Assembly (NCBI GenBank): GCA_030674155.1
Contig: CM060328.1
Coordinates: 36,672,316 to 36,736,315 of the forward strand
DNA length: 64,000 nucleotides
Direction: 5' to 3'
Source of the DNA: Stramonita haemastoma
Lineage: Eukaryota > Mollusca > Gastropoda > Neogastropoda > Muricidae
Part shown: piece after piece, positions 23,051 to 36,352 of the stretch
Position numbering within the stretch: the first letter of the stretch is position 1
Layout of the letters: each line of letters begins with the position of its first letter
Notes under the pieces: generated by a model
What the model was told of the DNA's origin: nothing
The model's database searches: none
What the model saw: the letters and a program-made list of their open reading frames with translations, nothing else
Position numbers and translations under genes: made by a program

Positions 23051-23780
23051 AGTAGATTCCTAAAAAACTTCAGTCCAATCCGATTCAATCTGATTGTGTT
23101 GTTTATAGCCTGGCCGGCTGACCACAGAAGTCATTTTGGGGTTGTTGTCTTGTGAGATTTTAAATCTAAGATTAAAACTGTGCAACCATCGATATACAGA
23201 TAAAAACCAGATCTAAAACCAGCTCTTCTGCTGTCATTCCTTGTGTCTTCATTCAGACTTTGCAAATCATTACCATGTCTTACTGTATTTGTCTTGTGTA
23301 TAGCTTTCTGTCACTGAGGTTTTTCTACAGGAAGTTTAAGTGGAAATGGAACATATTTTGTCAGGAATGGTACATAAGGTATATTTTGCCATTAAGTTCA
23401 ACTTTTTAAACTGCTTTTTTGTCGTCTTCCCCTTTTTATACCTATTTTTACTGAAAAATGATATGCAAAACAACATATACTCGTATCAATTACAATGAAA
23501 AGTTTTTTTTCTGTCTGATACAGACAGTGCCGAAGAAAATAGCAAAATAAACATGAATTTTTCAGATATGCGTATGTAGTTAGTATCATACACATTTCTG
23601 TTTTCCTTTGCTAAAATGATGAAAAAGTAGTTTGTATTTCTCGGAATAAATTTTCTGTATTTCTCATAACTAATTTTGCCATGCCTCTGCGAAATTTGAG
23701 GAGCAGGGGGCACAACTGCTCCAATGCTACTGTAAGACTTGACACAGTTGCGTCCCTTTTTATATGGTGCACAAAGAATT
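23051..23780. other. Intergenic, nothing seen
   Basis: AT-rich, no exon or repeat family recognised. Confidence 0.45.
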
Positions 23781-23784
23781 CTTT

Positions 23785-24135
23785 TTTGGGGGGGGGGGGG
23801 GGGGGGGAGAGGAGCAGTTATTATTTGTTTTTTGTTTTTTCAACCAAGTAATGGCAAGATTTCTGCTAAACAACTGATTTAATGGAGGAATCTAGCGCGC
23901 ACGCACCCCCACCCCCCATCCCACCCCACCCCCTTGGGATGAAACTAAACTGAGGTCCCCTATGTGAAGCATGCAGAAAATCTTGCCACGTTGAAACCCG
24001 TTCTGCCTTTTACAGGAATAGGTCATTGTGTGCCGGTGGGTACGGATGAAAAATTTCCATATCTGCATGCACACAAGGACTCGTTAAAAAAAAAAAGCAC
24101 ATTAGTGCGTATTCATTGAACTAGAAATAAAAGTA
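23785..24135 (+). mobile_element. Poly-G run followed by a diverged SINE-A
   Basis: A poly-G run at about 23788-23807. SINE-A body fragments follow from 23932 (AAACTGAGGTCCCC, ATTGTGTGCCGGTGGG, AAAAAGCACATTAGTGCGTATTC). The head is missing. Confidence 0.7.
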
Positions 24136-24223
24136 AATGAATTTTATCGCACACAAAAAAGTAAACACTGTCTCTCCTTCTGTCCGTCTGTCTCTCTGTC
24201 TGTCCGTCCGTCTGACTGTCGGT

Positions 24224-24226
<3 letters not shown>

Positions 24227-24293
<67 letters not shown>

Positions 24294-24294
24294 G

Positions 24295-24358
<64 letters not shown>

Positions 24359-24360
24359 CC
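24227..24360. repeat. (TATC)n microsatellite
   Basis: About 33 TATC units with one variant unit. Confidence 0.95.
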
Positions 24361-24613
24361 TCTCTCTTTCTCATCATTCATGTTGAAATGATTCCACTTT
24401 AAAGCCCACAAACAATCTCTATGGAAAGAAAGCTATGATAAGTTCAAAGACAGGCAGGCAAACAGGTAGGTGGGTGTGTGGGTGTGTGCTGCGCTCTTCT
24501 TCAGCACAGATTTATGCTCTGACAAAGAGACCCCATGGCGAGAGTTTAGTGACCTTACATTCAATAACCGAGACTGAGACAGATTTACTGACATCGTTCT
24601 TCCTATTGATCAA

Positions 24614-24616
<3 letters not shown>

Positions 24617-24658
<42 letters not shown>

Positions 24659-24723
24659 CGTGCGTGTGTGTACAGTGTGTGTTTTCATTCATGGGGTTGA
24701 GCTCCAAGGTTTACCAATAGTGA

Positions 24724-24782
<59 letters not shown>

Positions 24783-24813
24783 TGTGTTTTACCTGTTTGT
24801 AACGTTTGCTTAG

Positions 24814-24854
<41 letters not shown>

Positions 24855-24860
24855 CGCGCA
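24617..24860. repeat. Three (GT)n tracts with a (CG)n end
   Basis: GT tracts at 24617-24669, 24728-24788 and 24815-24845, ending in a CG-alternating 15-mer. A truncated module M lies at 24697-24730 between the first two. Confidence 0.9.
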
Positions 24861-24996
24861 TCGGGTTGCTGTTTTGCAGTCAAGTGCATTTGCATAAACC
24901 TGCGTAAGAGAATGATTATTGTGGGTTTTGTGTTGTTTTACCCGATGTTTATTAGTATTGTTTTTAATATTTCATAATGGTGGTGCTAAGAGAGAG

Positions 24997-25002
<6 letters not shown>

Positions 25003-25027
<25 letters not shown>

Positions 25028-25344
25028 AAGGTAAGGCAAATTCTTTTATTCGAGGATAATGAATAAGCACTCTGTGCTATTTTACATCCAATCCACAGAG
25101 AGAGAGAGAGAAAGGCAGGGTAAGGCAAATTCTTTTATTCAAGGATAATGAATAAGCACTCGTGTGCTATTTTACATCCAATCCAGAGAGAGAGAGAGAA
25201 AGGCAAATTCTTTTATTCGGGGATAATGAATAAGCACTCGTGTGCTATTTTACATCCAATCCAGAGAGAGAGAAAGGCAGGGTAAGGCAAATTCTTTTAT
25301 TCGAGGATAATGAATAAGCACTCGTGTGCTATTTTACATCCAAT

Positions 25345-25418
<74 letters not shown>

Positions 25419-25563
25419 GCAGGGTAAGGCAAATTCTTTTATTCAAGGATAATGAATAAGCACTCGTGTGCTATTTTACATCCAATCCAGAGAGAGAGAG
25501 AGAAAGGCAAATTCTTTTATTCGGGGATAATGAATAAGCACTGTGTGCTATTTTACATCCAAT

Positions 25564-25606
<43 letters not shown>
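25003..25606. repeat. Satellite built from a SINE-A tail and (GA)n
   Basis: After a 24-bp poly-G run, six copies of a SINE-A tail segment (GGCAAATTCTTTTATTC, then GGATAATGAATAAGCACT, then TTTTACATCCAATCC) start near 25037, 25119, 25203, 25287, 25427 and 25507. They are separated by GA tracts of variable length. Copies are nearly identical, so expansion is recent. Confidence 0.85.
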
Positions 25607-25607
<1 letters not shown>

Positions 25608-25769
25608 AGCTCTAAAACTTTGAAATTGTTTAATGCATTTCGGCCTTTGGCCACAGTAAGCCTACATGCCAATGAACAAGGGTGAAAAGAGAAAATAAAA
25701 AATAAAAAAATCTATAAAAAAAAACTAATTAAACCTAACTTCTCACAAACTTTGTTTAGACCTTGCCAT

Positions 25770-25772
25770 CAT

Positions 25773-25803
<31 letters not shown>

Positions 25804-25924
25804 GGGGGGGGGCGCGCAAGGCAAGGCTAAATTCATTATTTCGAATAACGAATAAGCAGCCGCTTGCTGTTTGTTTGTTTTTTATATCCAGCTACCGTTG
25901 TTATGAAGGATATATTGAGATAGT

Positions 25925-25981
<57 letters not shown>
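25770..25981. repeat. (GA)n, poly-G and (CA)n tracts
   Basis: GA repeats, a poly-G run to 25812, about 100 bp of another diverged SINE-A-tail-like segment, then CA repeats 25924-25981. Confidence 0.85.
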
Positions 25982-25986
<5 letters not shown>

Positions 25987-26339
25987 CGCGTGCGAGCATA
26001 AAATTAACATAACAGCAGGCAGCTCCCTCATAGAAAAAACAACAATAAAACAACACTTGTAAATCATGTGAACTACACAGAATCAAATCATTTTCAAAAT
26101 CCCTGTTTAGACGTGCTAGTTTTACCGTGGGAAAAAAAATCATCATAGACAAAAACGTTCGTTCGTATTGTCTTCTTCCTCTCTGCGTTCCTTAACGGGG
26201 TGGTATGCGCAGTGCCTGGGTTTCTTTTTGTGGCTTTATTTTCCCCTGTGCTTGTCATTTTGCAGGGGTGGATCTGTCCGCTGGCCTCAGCCAACACACT
26301 CCGACTTCAGAGCATAGATAAGCCTAGATGATCAAATTC

Positions 26340-26420
26340 CCTGAAGTCGGAATGTGGCTACTTAAATGATGGACAACAATAGTCGTCCCATGGAACTATG
26401 GAGCCCTAACCGAGGGGGAA
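26340..26420 (-). repeat. Dispersed module M
   Basis: GAAGTCGGAATGTGGCTACT, then CCCATGGAACTATGGAGCC, in the reverse orientation. Confidence 0.5.
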
Positions 26421-26429
26421 AAAACCCCT

Positions 26430-27260
26430 AAAAACGAAGGCAGCCATACTGCGACTTCAGATGATTTTTTTTTCTCCTAGACCTATACAAGGTACAGGTT
26501 GTTACGCTAAAAAGCTTATTATGTATGAAAAATACAATCTCGACGACACATTTCAAATCCTAACAGCATTTTATAATGCACGTCTTTAAGCACTTTGTAT
26601 ACAAACTACATCAATAACTGACAAAGCTATGTAGGTTTATAAGCACTTTGTTTACACATGAGATCACTAACTGACAGAGCTGTTTACAGCCGGTGTCACA
26701 TTTCAAACGAAATCTCAGCCCACCCGTACCCGCTGGACCTATTTGCTCTGACCTGCTTTCACTTCAGACACATAACTACTTGACTCTTCCAATAAACAAC
26801 CTGAAAAAGAAGGGATTGTCCTCTTTGGTGCTGATCTGTCCCCCCCCCCTCCCTCCTTCCCCTCGTGACGACAGGTACGTACGTACGTACGTAAGCGCTA
26901 GGACTGGAATGAAGAGAAAAGGCCCCATTGAAGATTGATACGGGTTTTTATGCGATAAAGTTTCACACGTCGACAAACTGGCCTCCTACAGAGAACTTGA
27001 TCCATTCAGCCTTTGGGTAATAATATGAAGGCTCAGCTGGAAGCCTATTGATTTGATTTGATCAATCGGTAAATGGGTGTTGAAGGTATTCGTTGTGACA
27101 GCCGCAAATACTATTTTGTCATCCCATTTGAATAGGTTGCCATTTACTTTTTTTCTGTCAAAATGGGGTTTAGTGCCTCAATCAGATGTGTACACATAAG
27201 AAAAGTGGCCTATTTTTTATTTTTAAAAGTCTTTTTGCTTCTTTATGGAGGTATCATAGG
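26430..27260. other. Intergenic, nothing firm
   Basis: Two related segments at 26590-26690 share GCACTTTGT and TAACTGACAAAGCT or TAACTGACAGAGCT. A short (ACGT)n run lies at 26876-26891. No gene seen. Confidence 0.45.
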
Positions 27261-27269
27261 GGCGGTAGC

Positions 27270-27545
27270 TTGGCTAGTGGTTAGTGGCTAGTGGTTAGTA
27301 CTTGTGGGCGCAAGTTCGAGTCTTTTTTGGTGTGTACTTTTGTTCAGCCTAATACAAACATTCTATCCCCGAAGTCTGAATGTGGCTACCTTACTGGTGG
27401 GTAAAAAGGTTACATGCGCAATATTTCATCATGGGTAAACCTCGGAGCTCTGGCCAAGGAACGGAAACAAACAAAAAAAGACACTCTTGACCAACAGCAT
27501 GATCTGATGCGCTGGCGAGGTCTCGGGTACATGCTGGATATTTTG
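27270..27545 (-). mobile_element. SINE-E-like copy with module M
   Basis: Module M at 27360-27450 reads CTGAATGTGGCTACCTTACT then CATCATGGGTAAACCTCGGAG. It is flanked by an A-rich stretch and GCATGATCTGATGCGCTGG, the position taken by the tRNA-like head in the 14.9-kb copy. A separate tRNA-like motif (CTAGTGGTTAG repeated, CAAGTTCGAGTC) lies at 27262-27325. Confidence 0.5.
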
Positions 27546-27634
27546 TTTTAGTTTAGAAATCCATCATATACTGGCAAGAATGAGGAAATTAAGCGCGAAC
27601 ATATGCGCACAGACGTTTTTGTTTATTTATTTTA

Positions 27635-27935
27635 TTTTATTTATTCTTTTATATCGAGGATAATGGAATAAGCACTCATGTGCTTTTTTATTATTATTTT
27701 TTTTCACATCCAGCCCCCGTATGTATGCAGTTTTGTAAATCTTGTCATCTGTTCCCACCGGCACACAATGGCCTACTCTTACGAAAAGCGGAACAGGATT
27801 TAACGTGTGCGCAAGATGTTCTGCGTGCGTTCGCACACGGGACCTCGGTTTTGGGGAGAGTGGAGTCAGCACTGATGTTAACTCCAGGGGAAAAATCCCC
27901 TCCAACGGGAATCGAACTCGCGTCGTGCATCCGTA
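27635..27935 (-). mobile_element. SINE-A, nearly full length
   Basis: Tail at 27640 (TCTTTTATATCGAGGATAAT), body, and a B box seen as GGAATCGAACTCG near 27907. About 20 bp are deleted between CCTCGGTTTT and GGGGAGAGTGG. A TTTA-rich run precedes the tail. Confidence 0.85.
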
Positions 27936-28149
27936 TGTACATGCGCACGGAGGGCATGCATGCACGTATTGCATCACGTCAATAGAGCAACTGGGCAATC
28001 GTGTAGGAGTGCCACAATGCACGTGTGAGCATGTGCAAAGGAAACAATGAATGACAGCTCACAAACTCAAAACAAACGAGCTTTTCACGAGCATATCGTT
28101 CTACCCGAAGTTTCAATACGGGTACTTGGCTTCTACCCCGAAAAATCAC

Positions 28150-28285
28150 ATTGGCGCTGCTGCAGTGAGCGAGTAATTATTCAGAGCTGAGAAAGATGAC
28201 AGCTGCTTGAAACATGACAGAGGGACACTTCAAAGGAGAACCACCCAGGGTCGCATGAAGTAAACACGCCTGAAGGAGCTGATCC
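28150..28285 (+). other. Probable 5'UTR exon of an unrecognised gene
   Basis: GC-richer sequence ending in a strong donor (GAGCTGATCC/gtaagt, GT at 28286-28287). The next acceptor (ttttccgtag, exon from 28791) lies nine bases before an ATG at 28800. The 5' boundary is a guess. Confidence 0.4.
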
Positions 28286-28790
28286 GTAAGTAAAAATACC
28301 ATCACTGTTAATTTTCCGAAATGCAGATTTAAGGTAGGCTATTCTAATTGTTTCTACAGCAGTTTTGCAACGATAGGACTTTCACATTCTTAGCTTGTCT
28401 AAAATTAAGAACTATAGTTAGTTCATGTTCAGCTCCTAAAAGTTGAAACTCCAACTTCTGTTATGCATATGAAATGAATGATATATGGGGGCTTTTTCTG
28501 GACACATCACTCCCTACCTCCCCATTTTTCCTCACCAATATATCTATAGGACAGAACAGCTTAGAGGCTAATGTCGAAATCGTGATGGTAATTCATCCTG
28601 GACATGGTTTTCAGTTAGTGACTTCACTGTCAGTTTTGGTGGATGGGGGGAGGGGAGAGAGTTATTGATCCAACTCCATTCTGTTGTAGGTTCTTTCAAT
28701 GAAATGTTTAACCAGGAGTTGCAAGTGGAACATATGCATACTTTAAAAAAAGATTAAAAAAAATAAAGCACCCTCAATTTTTTTCCGTAG

Positions 28791-31077
<2,287 letters not shown>

Positions 31078-31254
31078 GACTCGACTTATGCTAGAGACTT
31101 AGAGGTTTAAGGGCGTAGAATGGGAGATGATTTCACAGAATTTCGAAGGGCACACCTTCAAATCTGTGCTGAGTAAAGCCTTGAAAGACAAAAGCTCTGA
31201 AGAGTAGAATCCTGTAGGTCAAACCTACACGACCTGAACTGGAAAGTAGATCTG

Positions 31255-31665
31255 TGAAGGGCAAACCCAGAGGGCAAATCCACTATTCCCTGAAGGGTAA
31301 ACCCACTAGCCTCTAAAGGGTAAACTTACAAGCCCCTGAAGGGCAAACCCACAATCCCCTGACGGGCAAACCGTCTAGCCCTGAAGGGCAAACCCACCAG
31401 CCCTGAAGGGCAAACCCACCAGCCCCTGAAGGGCAAACCCACCAGCCCCTGAAGGTAAACCACCAGCCCCTGAAGGTAAACCCACCAGCCCCTGAAGGTA
31501 AACCCACCAGCCCCTGAAGGTAAACCCACCAGCCCCTGAAGGGCAAACCCACCAGCCCCTGAAGGGCAAACCCACCAGCCCCTGAAGGGCAAACCCACTA
31601 GCCCCTGAAGGGCAAACCCACCAGCCCCTGAAGGGCAAACCCACCAGCCCCTGTAGGGCAAAGTC
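31255..31665. repeat. Minisatellite, 23-bp unit
   Basis: CCCCTGAAGGGCAAACCCAC plus CAG, about 15 copies, cleanest at 31380-31655. Units with GGTAAA in place of GGGCAAA cluster at 31450-31530. The left edge (31080-31260) holds decayed units. Confidence 0.95.
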
Positions 31666-31699
31666 CTGGAAAGCAAAATCTTAAAAGGGCCAATCTAGT

Positions 31700-31965
31700 G
31701 TAGGGCGTGGTATTGTTGCCCAGGGATCTACGGCATCCATATCTGTTTTCCGATTCTTCGGCGTTAGCCTGGCAGGGTTGCCCAGGGATCTACGTCATGC
31801 ATATGTTCTCCGATACAACTCTGTGAGCCTAGCATTGTTGCCCAAGGAATTGCAACATGCATGTCCGTTTTCCGATATCGGTCTTGTGATCCTAGCATTA
31901 TTGCCTAAGGATCTACGACACGCACAGCCGTTTACCGATTCCACCGCGCATTGAAAGGCAAAGTT
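31700..31965. repeat. Tandem repeat, about 63-bp unit, four copies
   Basis: Each unit has TTGCCCAGGGATCTACG or a variant, CATGCAT, a CCGTTTTCCGAT core, and GTGAGCCTAGCA. Copies are diverged. Confidence 0.8.
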
Positions 31966-32384
31966 GAGAGGAGTCTGGGGGCTTTCATCTCAGAGTGGTG
32001 TCTACATGACCTCCCATCTCTGCAACACTTCAGGGTTCAAATGCGATGCAAGCAGTGAGGACTACCACAGAAGACCACCTTCGTAGACCTCTGCTATCCG
32101 ACATGCAGCAGAAGGTAGGAAGAGGTAGTGAGGCAATGCCTCCGGACAGGCAACCACTACCCTGCACACTTCACAGGTATGCTTGTACCGCCGACATCCT
32201 GTCACCGCGTATGTGTGAGCACAATATTCACCACAGCATTTCGGTCATCTGGGCTCGAATCAGTGCTTGTCCCTGAAGTTACAGATCAGTCTCAATGATC
32301 ACACATTTCAAGACTTCGTCAGGAGCATTTCAGCTTTCACCAGCAATCTCGGCTGGAGCCAGTCTTGAAGTTGACACCAATTTT

Positions 32385-32535
32385 GGTGTCCTGAAATGAC
32401 ACATTGATCTGGATGTCCTAAGATGGCACAGCCTAAAACCCCTGGCACAAACACAGTGCTCCTAAGGGGAAGGTGTCCTAAAATGGCACACACAGCCTAA
32501 ACCCCCTGGCACACTCACAGTGCTCCTAAGGGGGA
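32385..32535. repeat. Tandem repeat, about 70-bp unit, two to three copies
   Basis: GGTGTCCTAAAATGGCACAC, AGCCTAAACCCCCTGGCACA and CAGTGCTCCTAAGGGG recur. Confidence 0.8.
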
Positions 32536-33029
32536 AGGGACACAGTCGGTCCCCAGACTCTTTCTTCAGGCATTTGCTCGAGCTTCTGAGCCTTTTCCTT
32601 CTCGCCCTGATTCTTTTAAAGTCCTAGCATAGATGTCAGAAGTCGTCATGTGGGTCATCTTAGCTCTCTGGCCTTGTCTTCACATTGTGGTTGTTGCACG
32701 TATGAAGATCTCACAGAGGTAAGTACATGTATTTGAGATAGGGGTAGAGGGTGTTTTGTTTATTGTCCGGTTTTTGTGGCAGGTTGGGGGGGGGGGATTT
32801 CTGTGGGTTGTTTTTGGACAAGTGTGTATGTGTGTGTGTAGGGGTGGTGGTGCGGGGGGCGGGGGTGCGTGTTCATTTTTAGCTTTTCGTGGTACCACGG
32901 TTAAGCCTTGAATTTATATAGGACATTTCTGTTCTTCCACAACTTACCGATAGGGGAAAACAGCTTCCAAACTTTGAGTAAAACTTATTTTTTTAACGAC
33001 TAAAACTGGCAGGCCTTTCAAAAAAAAAA
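32536..33029. other. No gene seen
   Basis: G-rich stretch at 32785-32870; otherwise unremarkable. Confidence 0.4.
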
Positions 33030-33250
33030 GAGTGAACACAGTTACTATACCAGGGACAGCTCTGCTGTTTCTGTGGGTTCTTTTATGTGCCCTGAATGTG
33101 TGTTGCACAAGGGGCTTAGATTTATCGTCCCATACGAAAGACAAGCATTCAGATCACTTCTCTAGAGGATGGAGGCAAAGCTGTGGCTCTGTCCTCAGCA
33201 ATGGAACCCACCTTTCCATCTTTTAAATTGGGTGTGTTACCTCTAAACCA
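33030..33250 (-). mobile_element. SINE-C, degenerate copy
   Basis: TGTGGGTTCTTTTATGTGCC, ACAAGGGGCTTAGATTTAT, AAGACAAGCATTCAGATCA in the same order as the 18.3-kb copy. Confidence 0.55.
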
Positions 33251-33257
33251 TCGATTC

Positions 33258-33260
<3 letters not shown>

Positions 33261-33296
<36 letters not shown>

Positions 33297-33312
33297 GCGT
33301 GTGCGTGTGCAT

Positions 33313-33357
<45 letters not shown>
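33261..33357. repeat. (GT)n microsatellite
   Basis: GT repeat with GC interruptions, first of a series of GT tracts flanking the tandem exon-like blocks. Confidence 0.9.
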
Positions 33358-33358
<1 letters not shown>

Positions 33359-33556
33359 GAATGATTGCCTATTTGAGTATTTCTCTTTTTTTGTCTGCCG
33401 TGTGTGCGTGTGCATGTGTGTGTGCACGCGCAAGGATTTAATAATAAGGCATCTCAAATTCTTGTGCAGGATATTTTCATGGAGGCTGTTCCGGTCCTAG
33501 GTACTTCAATGCCTGAGGACGCGGCACTAGCAAGTGGAAGCACAGAACCAGGTATG

Positions 33557-33630
33557 TGTGTGCGTGTTGGCGCGCGCGTGTGTGTATACATGTGTCTGTG
33601 TGTCTGTCTGTCTGTCTGTCTTTCTGTGTG

Positions 33631-33685
<55 letters not shown>

Positions 33686-33881
33686 TGCGCGCGCAGGGAT
33701 TGAATATTAAAGCATCTCAAATTCTTGTGCAGGATATTTTCATGGAGGCTGTTCCGGTCCTAGGTACTTCAACGCCTGAGGACGCGGCACTAGCAAGTGG
33801 AAGCACAGAACCAGGTATGTGTGTGTGCGTGTTGGCGCGCGCGTGTGTGTATACATGTGTCTGTGTGTCTGTCTGTCTTTC

Positions 33882-33937
<56 letters not shown>

Positions 33938-33960
33938 CGCGCGCGCAGGGATTGAATATT
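33557..33960. repeat. (GT)n and (CTGT)n tracts between the exon-like blocks
   Basis: GT, GC and CTGT mixtures at 33557-33691 and 33820-33950, duplicated together with the blocks they separate. Confidence 0.9.
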
Positions 33961-34130
33961 AAAGTATCTCAAATTCTTGTGCAGGATATTTTCTTGGAGG
34001 CTGTTCCGGTCCTAGGTACTTCAACGCCTGAGGACGCAGCACTAGCAAGTGGAAGCACAGAACGAGGTATGTGGCCGGGATGCTCCTATCTATTTGAATG
34101 ATTGTCTTATTTATTTCGAGCCTTTCTGTG

Positions 34131-34225
34131 TTTTGTGTGTGTGTGTGTGTCTGTCTGTGTGTCTGTCTGTCTGTGTCTCTGTCTGTGTGTCTGTGTCTGT
34201 ATTTCTCTCTCTCTAACTACGCCTC

Positions 34226-34282
<57 letters not shown>

Positions 34283-34380
34283 TTGTGTGTGTGTGATTGT
34301 GTGTGTGTGATTGTGTGTGTGCGCGCGTTTGTGTGCGTGTGTGTGTGCATGCATGCGTGCGCACATGTACGCAGGCACAT
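34131..34380. repeat. (GT)n compound microsatellite
   Basis: GT and CTGT repeats with ATTG interruptions before copy 4 of the block. Confidence 0.9.
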
Positions 34381-34504
34381 GGATTTGATATCAAAGTATC
34401 TGAAATATTTTGTGTGTGTGCAGAATATTTTCATGGAGGCTGTTCCGTCCTAGGTACTTCAATGCCTGAGGACGCGGCACGAGCAAGTGGAAGCACAGAA
34501 CAAG

Positions 34505-35170
34505 GTATGTCAGTTGATGTAGCTGGGCGTTCCCCAGATTAACATTCTGAAGGCCCTCAAGAATAAGCCTCTGGTTGTCATACATACCAATAACTGTCAT
34601 CTAGTAAGTACACAGTAATTGAGGAGTTTGCGTTGATGGTCCGTGCTCCTTGTTTTTCAAATGCTTGCTGGGTAGGCAGCTATATTCTGGCTTCAGAGAA
34701 TTTATTTTGATGGAGAGCACAGGTTACGCTGAGAATTTTCCGTGGATAAAGGCAATCTCAACACATTGAAAATCATGACACTATTTTGTTGGTTTGATAT
34801 CAGCTTGATAGCTCTGAGGTGCGTACTACACCCATGGTGAGATTTTGCATAATTAATGCAATCATTTTGCCTGCAATCAAAGGTAGCAGGATTCTGTCTT
34901 CAAGGATTAGCTCTTAACACCACACGGGTGTGCATGCAGTTGTTTTCTTTTATTCATGCTATCTGTTCCTTCTGGAATGAAATAGTTGAGAGATAATAAT
35001 AATAATAATAATAATTAATAATAATAATAATAATAATATATTATCGGATTTATTTAGCGCTGAATCTGGTAATGTGAGTGTAAGATCTTCTGCATGCGTT
35101 AGTGCTTTTTTTTTTTTAAAACTCTTATCCGAAAGACTATTTAAATGGAGGGGTACTGATTATCATCTCG
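34505..35170. other. Non-coding, module M and (AAT)n
   Basis: Module M fragment at 34800-34870 (GCTCTGAGGTGCGTACTAC, CCCATGGTGAGATTTTGCAT); (AAT)n 34995-35040; GGATTTATTTAGCGCTGAAT and SINE-A-like AGATCTTCTGCATGCGTTAG at 35046-35105. Confidence 0.5.
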
Positions 35171-35228
35171 AAGAGGATAAACAATTATCCTTGAACATAC
35201 ACTCACTATAAGGCTATCTTGCCCTCCC

Positions 35229-35229
35229 C

Positions 35230-35269
<40 letters not shown>
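35229..35269. repeat. Poly-C run
   Basis: About 41 consecutive C, the longest homopolymer in the window. Confidence 0.9.
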
Positions 35270-35271
<2 letters not shown>

Positions 35272-35820
35272 GAACTGGAAGTGAATGGGATCACAGCCCA
35301 TAATTATAAGGCCTTTGTGGTCGGCAGGGTTATAAACATGGAGTAAGGATTTAACTGTCCTTTGTTGGAAAACAAGGGAGAGAATGATTGTTAGTGTCTG
35401 TCCAAATCCATTCAGCAGATTAAATAAAAATTCTAAGTGTATTCTGTAAAATTAAATATAGGCGGGAGTTTCCTTTTATTTGAGGCCAGATAATCTGACT
35501 TGTGTACACGCACCAATATTCTATCTGTAAAATATTCAGGGGTGGTTGGGGTTCTCATTTTCTACAGTTTGTTGTAGTAGTTGTTGTTGTAACGGGGGGG
35601 GGGGGGGGGGGGGGGGGGGTTCTTATAGTTATCCTTTTCAGTTTATTCATACCTTACAATCCTTTTGCTGCGTAGAAAAACATGTAGAATGGTCTCCATC
35701 AATCAAAACTTTACTAATCATTATGAATTATAAATATTGTTATTGATAATTATGATTTTGATTGATAATGTCGTTATATTTATTCTATATTATTTTTTCT
35801 CATCACTTATATCAAATTCT
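35270..35820. other. Non-coding, poly-G run
   Basis: AT-rich DNA with a poly-G run of about 25 at 35594-35619; ends in a T12 tract and acceptor-like TTAAACAG (35831-35838). Confidence 0.45.
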
Positions 35821-35838
35821 TTTTTTTTTTTTAAACAG

Positions 35839-36352
35839 AAAAGACTTCCGGAAAGTACCTGCAACACCTCCACATCCAAAAAGATGTCCACAGCCTCAAC
35901 TTGAAAAAGCTGTTCCAAACCTGAACATGAAAATACTCGAAACCTCACCATTGAAAACTGATCATCTTCAAACCCTCCACATCGAACGTGTCTTCATAAC
36001 CTCAGCAAGCAAAAACTGTTCAACATCTCAGCATGATAAAAAGTTACATTTAAAACCCAGTATGAAAAGCCGTTGTCCAAACCGCAACAATGAAAACCTT
36101 CTGCAAACTATTGAGAGTGGAAAACCTCTTCAAAATTTCAACGTGGAAAAAGCTCTACAAAACCCTACTGTGAAAAAAAACCTCTTGAAACCTCAACGTG
36201 GAAAAAACTCTACAGAACTTCAACGTGAACAAAATTCTACAGAACTTCAACGGGAAAAAACTCGACGTGAAAAAATCTCAACAGCACCTCGACGGGGAAA
36301 AGAAGCTATACAAAACCTCAACGTAGAAAAGCTCTACAGAACCTCAACGTAG
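35839..36352 (+). CDS. Possible terminal exon running into the minisatellite
   Basis: After a strong acceptor (T tract then aaacag at 35833-35838) one frame stays open to 36352 across degenerate minisatellite units (LQNFNVEKALQNP-type peptide). If spliced in phase from the tandem blocks upstream, the other frame (EKTSGKYLQHLHIQKD) would stop near 35923. Coding status is uncertain; codon use looks repeat-driven. Confidence 0.2.

Larger units (their letters stand above)
33433..34503 (+). other. Four tandem copies of an exon-like block
   Basis: Each copy has SQILVQ and a core beginning DIFMEAVPVLGTS then [14 protein letters not shown]. The core exon-like parts are about 33470-33551, 33732-33813, 33984-34065 and 34424-34504. 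Each core is preceded by an AG acceptor-like site and followed by a good donor (CAG or AAG/gtatgt). Blocks are separated by GT microsatellites; spacing is 262, 252 and about 440 bp. The core is 82 nt (118 nt if the upstream GCGCAG acceptor is used), so start and end phases differ. Copies 1-3 stay open with amino-acid changes such as M/T, M/L and A/V. Copy 4 has an insertion before the core and a missing G (CCGTCC for CCGGTCC). The product is unknown. Confidence 0.55.

Noticed and set aside
31313..31676. Reverse-strand Gly/Trp-rich protein
   Set aside because: It is the translation of a 23-bp minisatellite; the peptide cycles through frames with the repeat.
32046..32276. 76-codon ORF (MQAVRTTTEDHL)
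   Set aside because: No splice sites, no recognisable motif, and surrounded by minisatellites; not distinguishable from chance.
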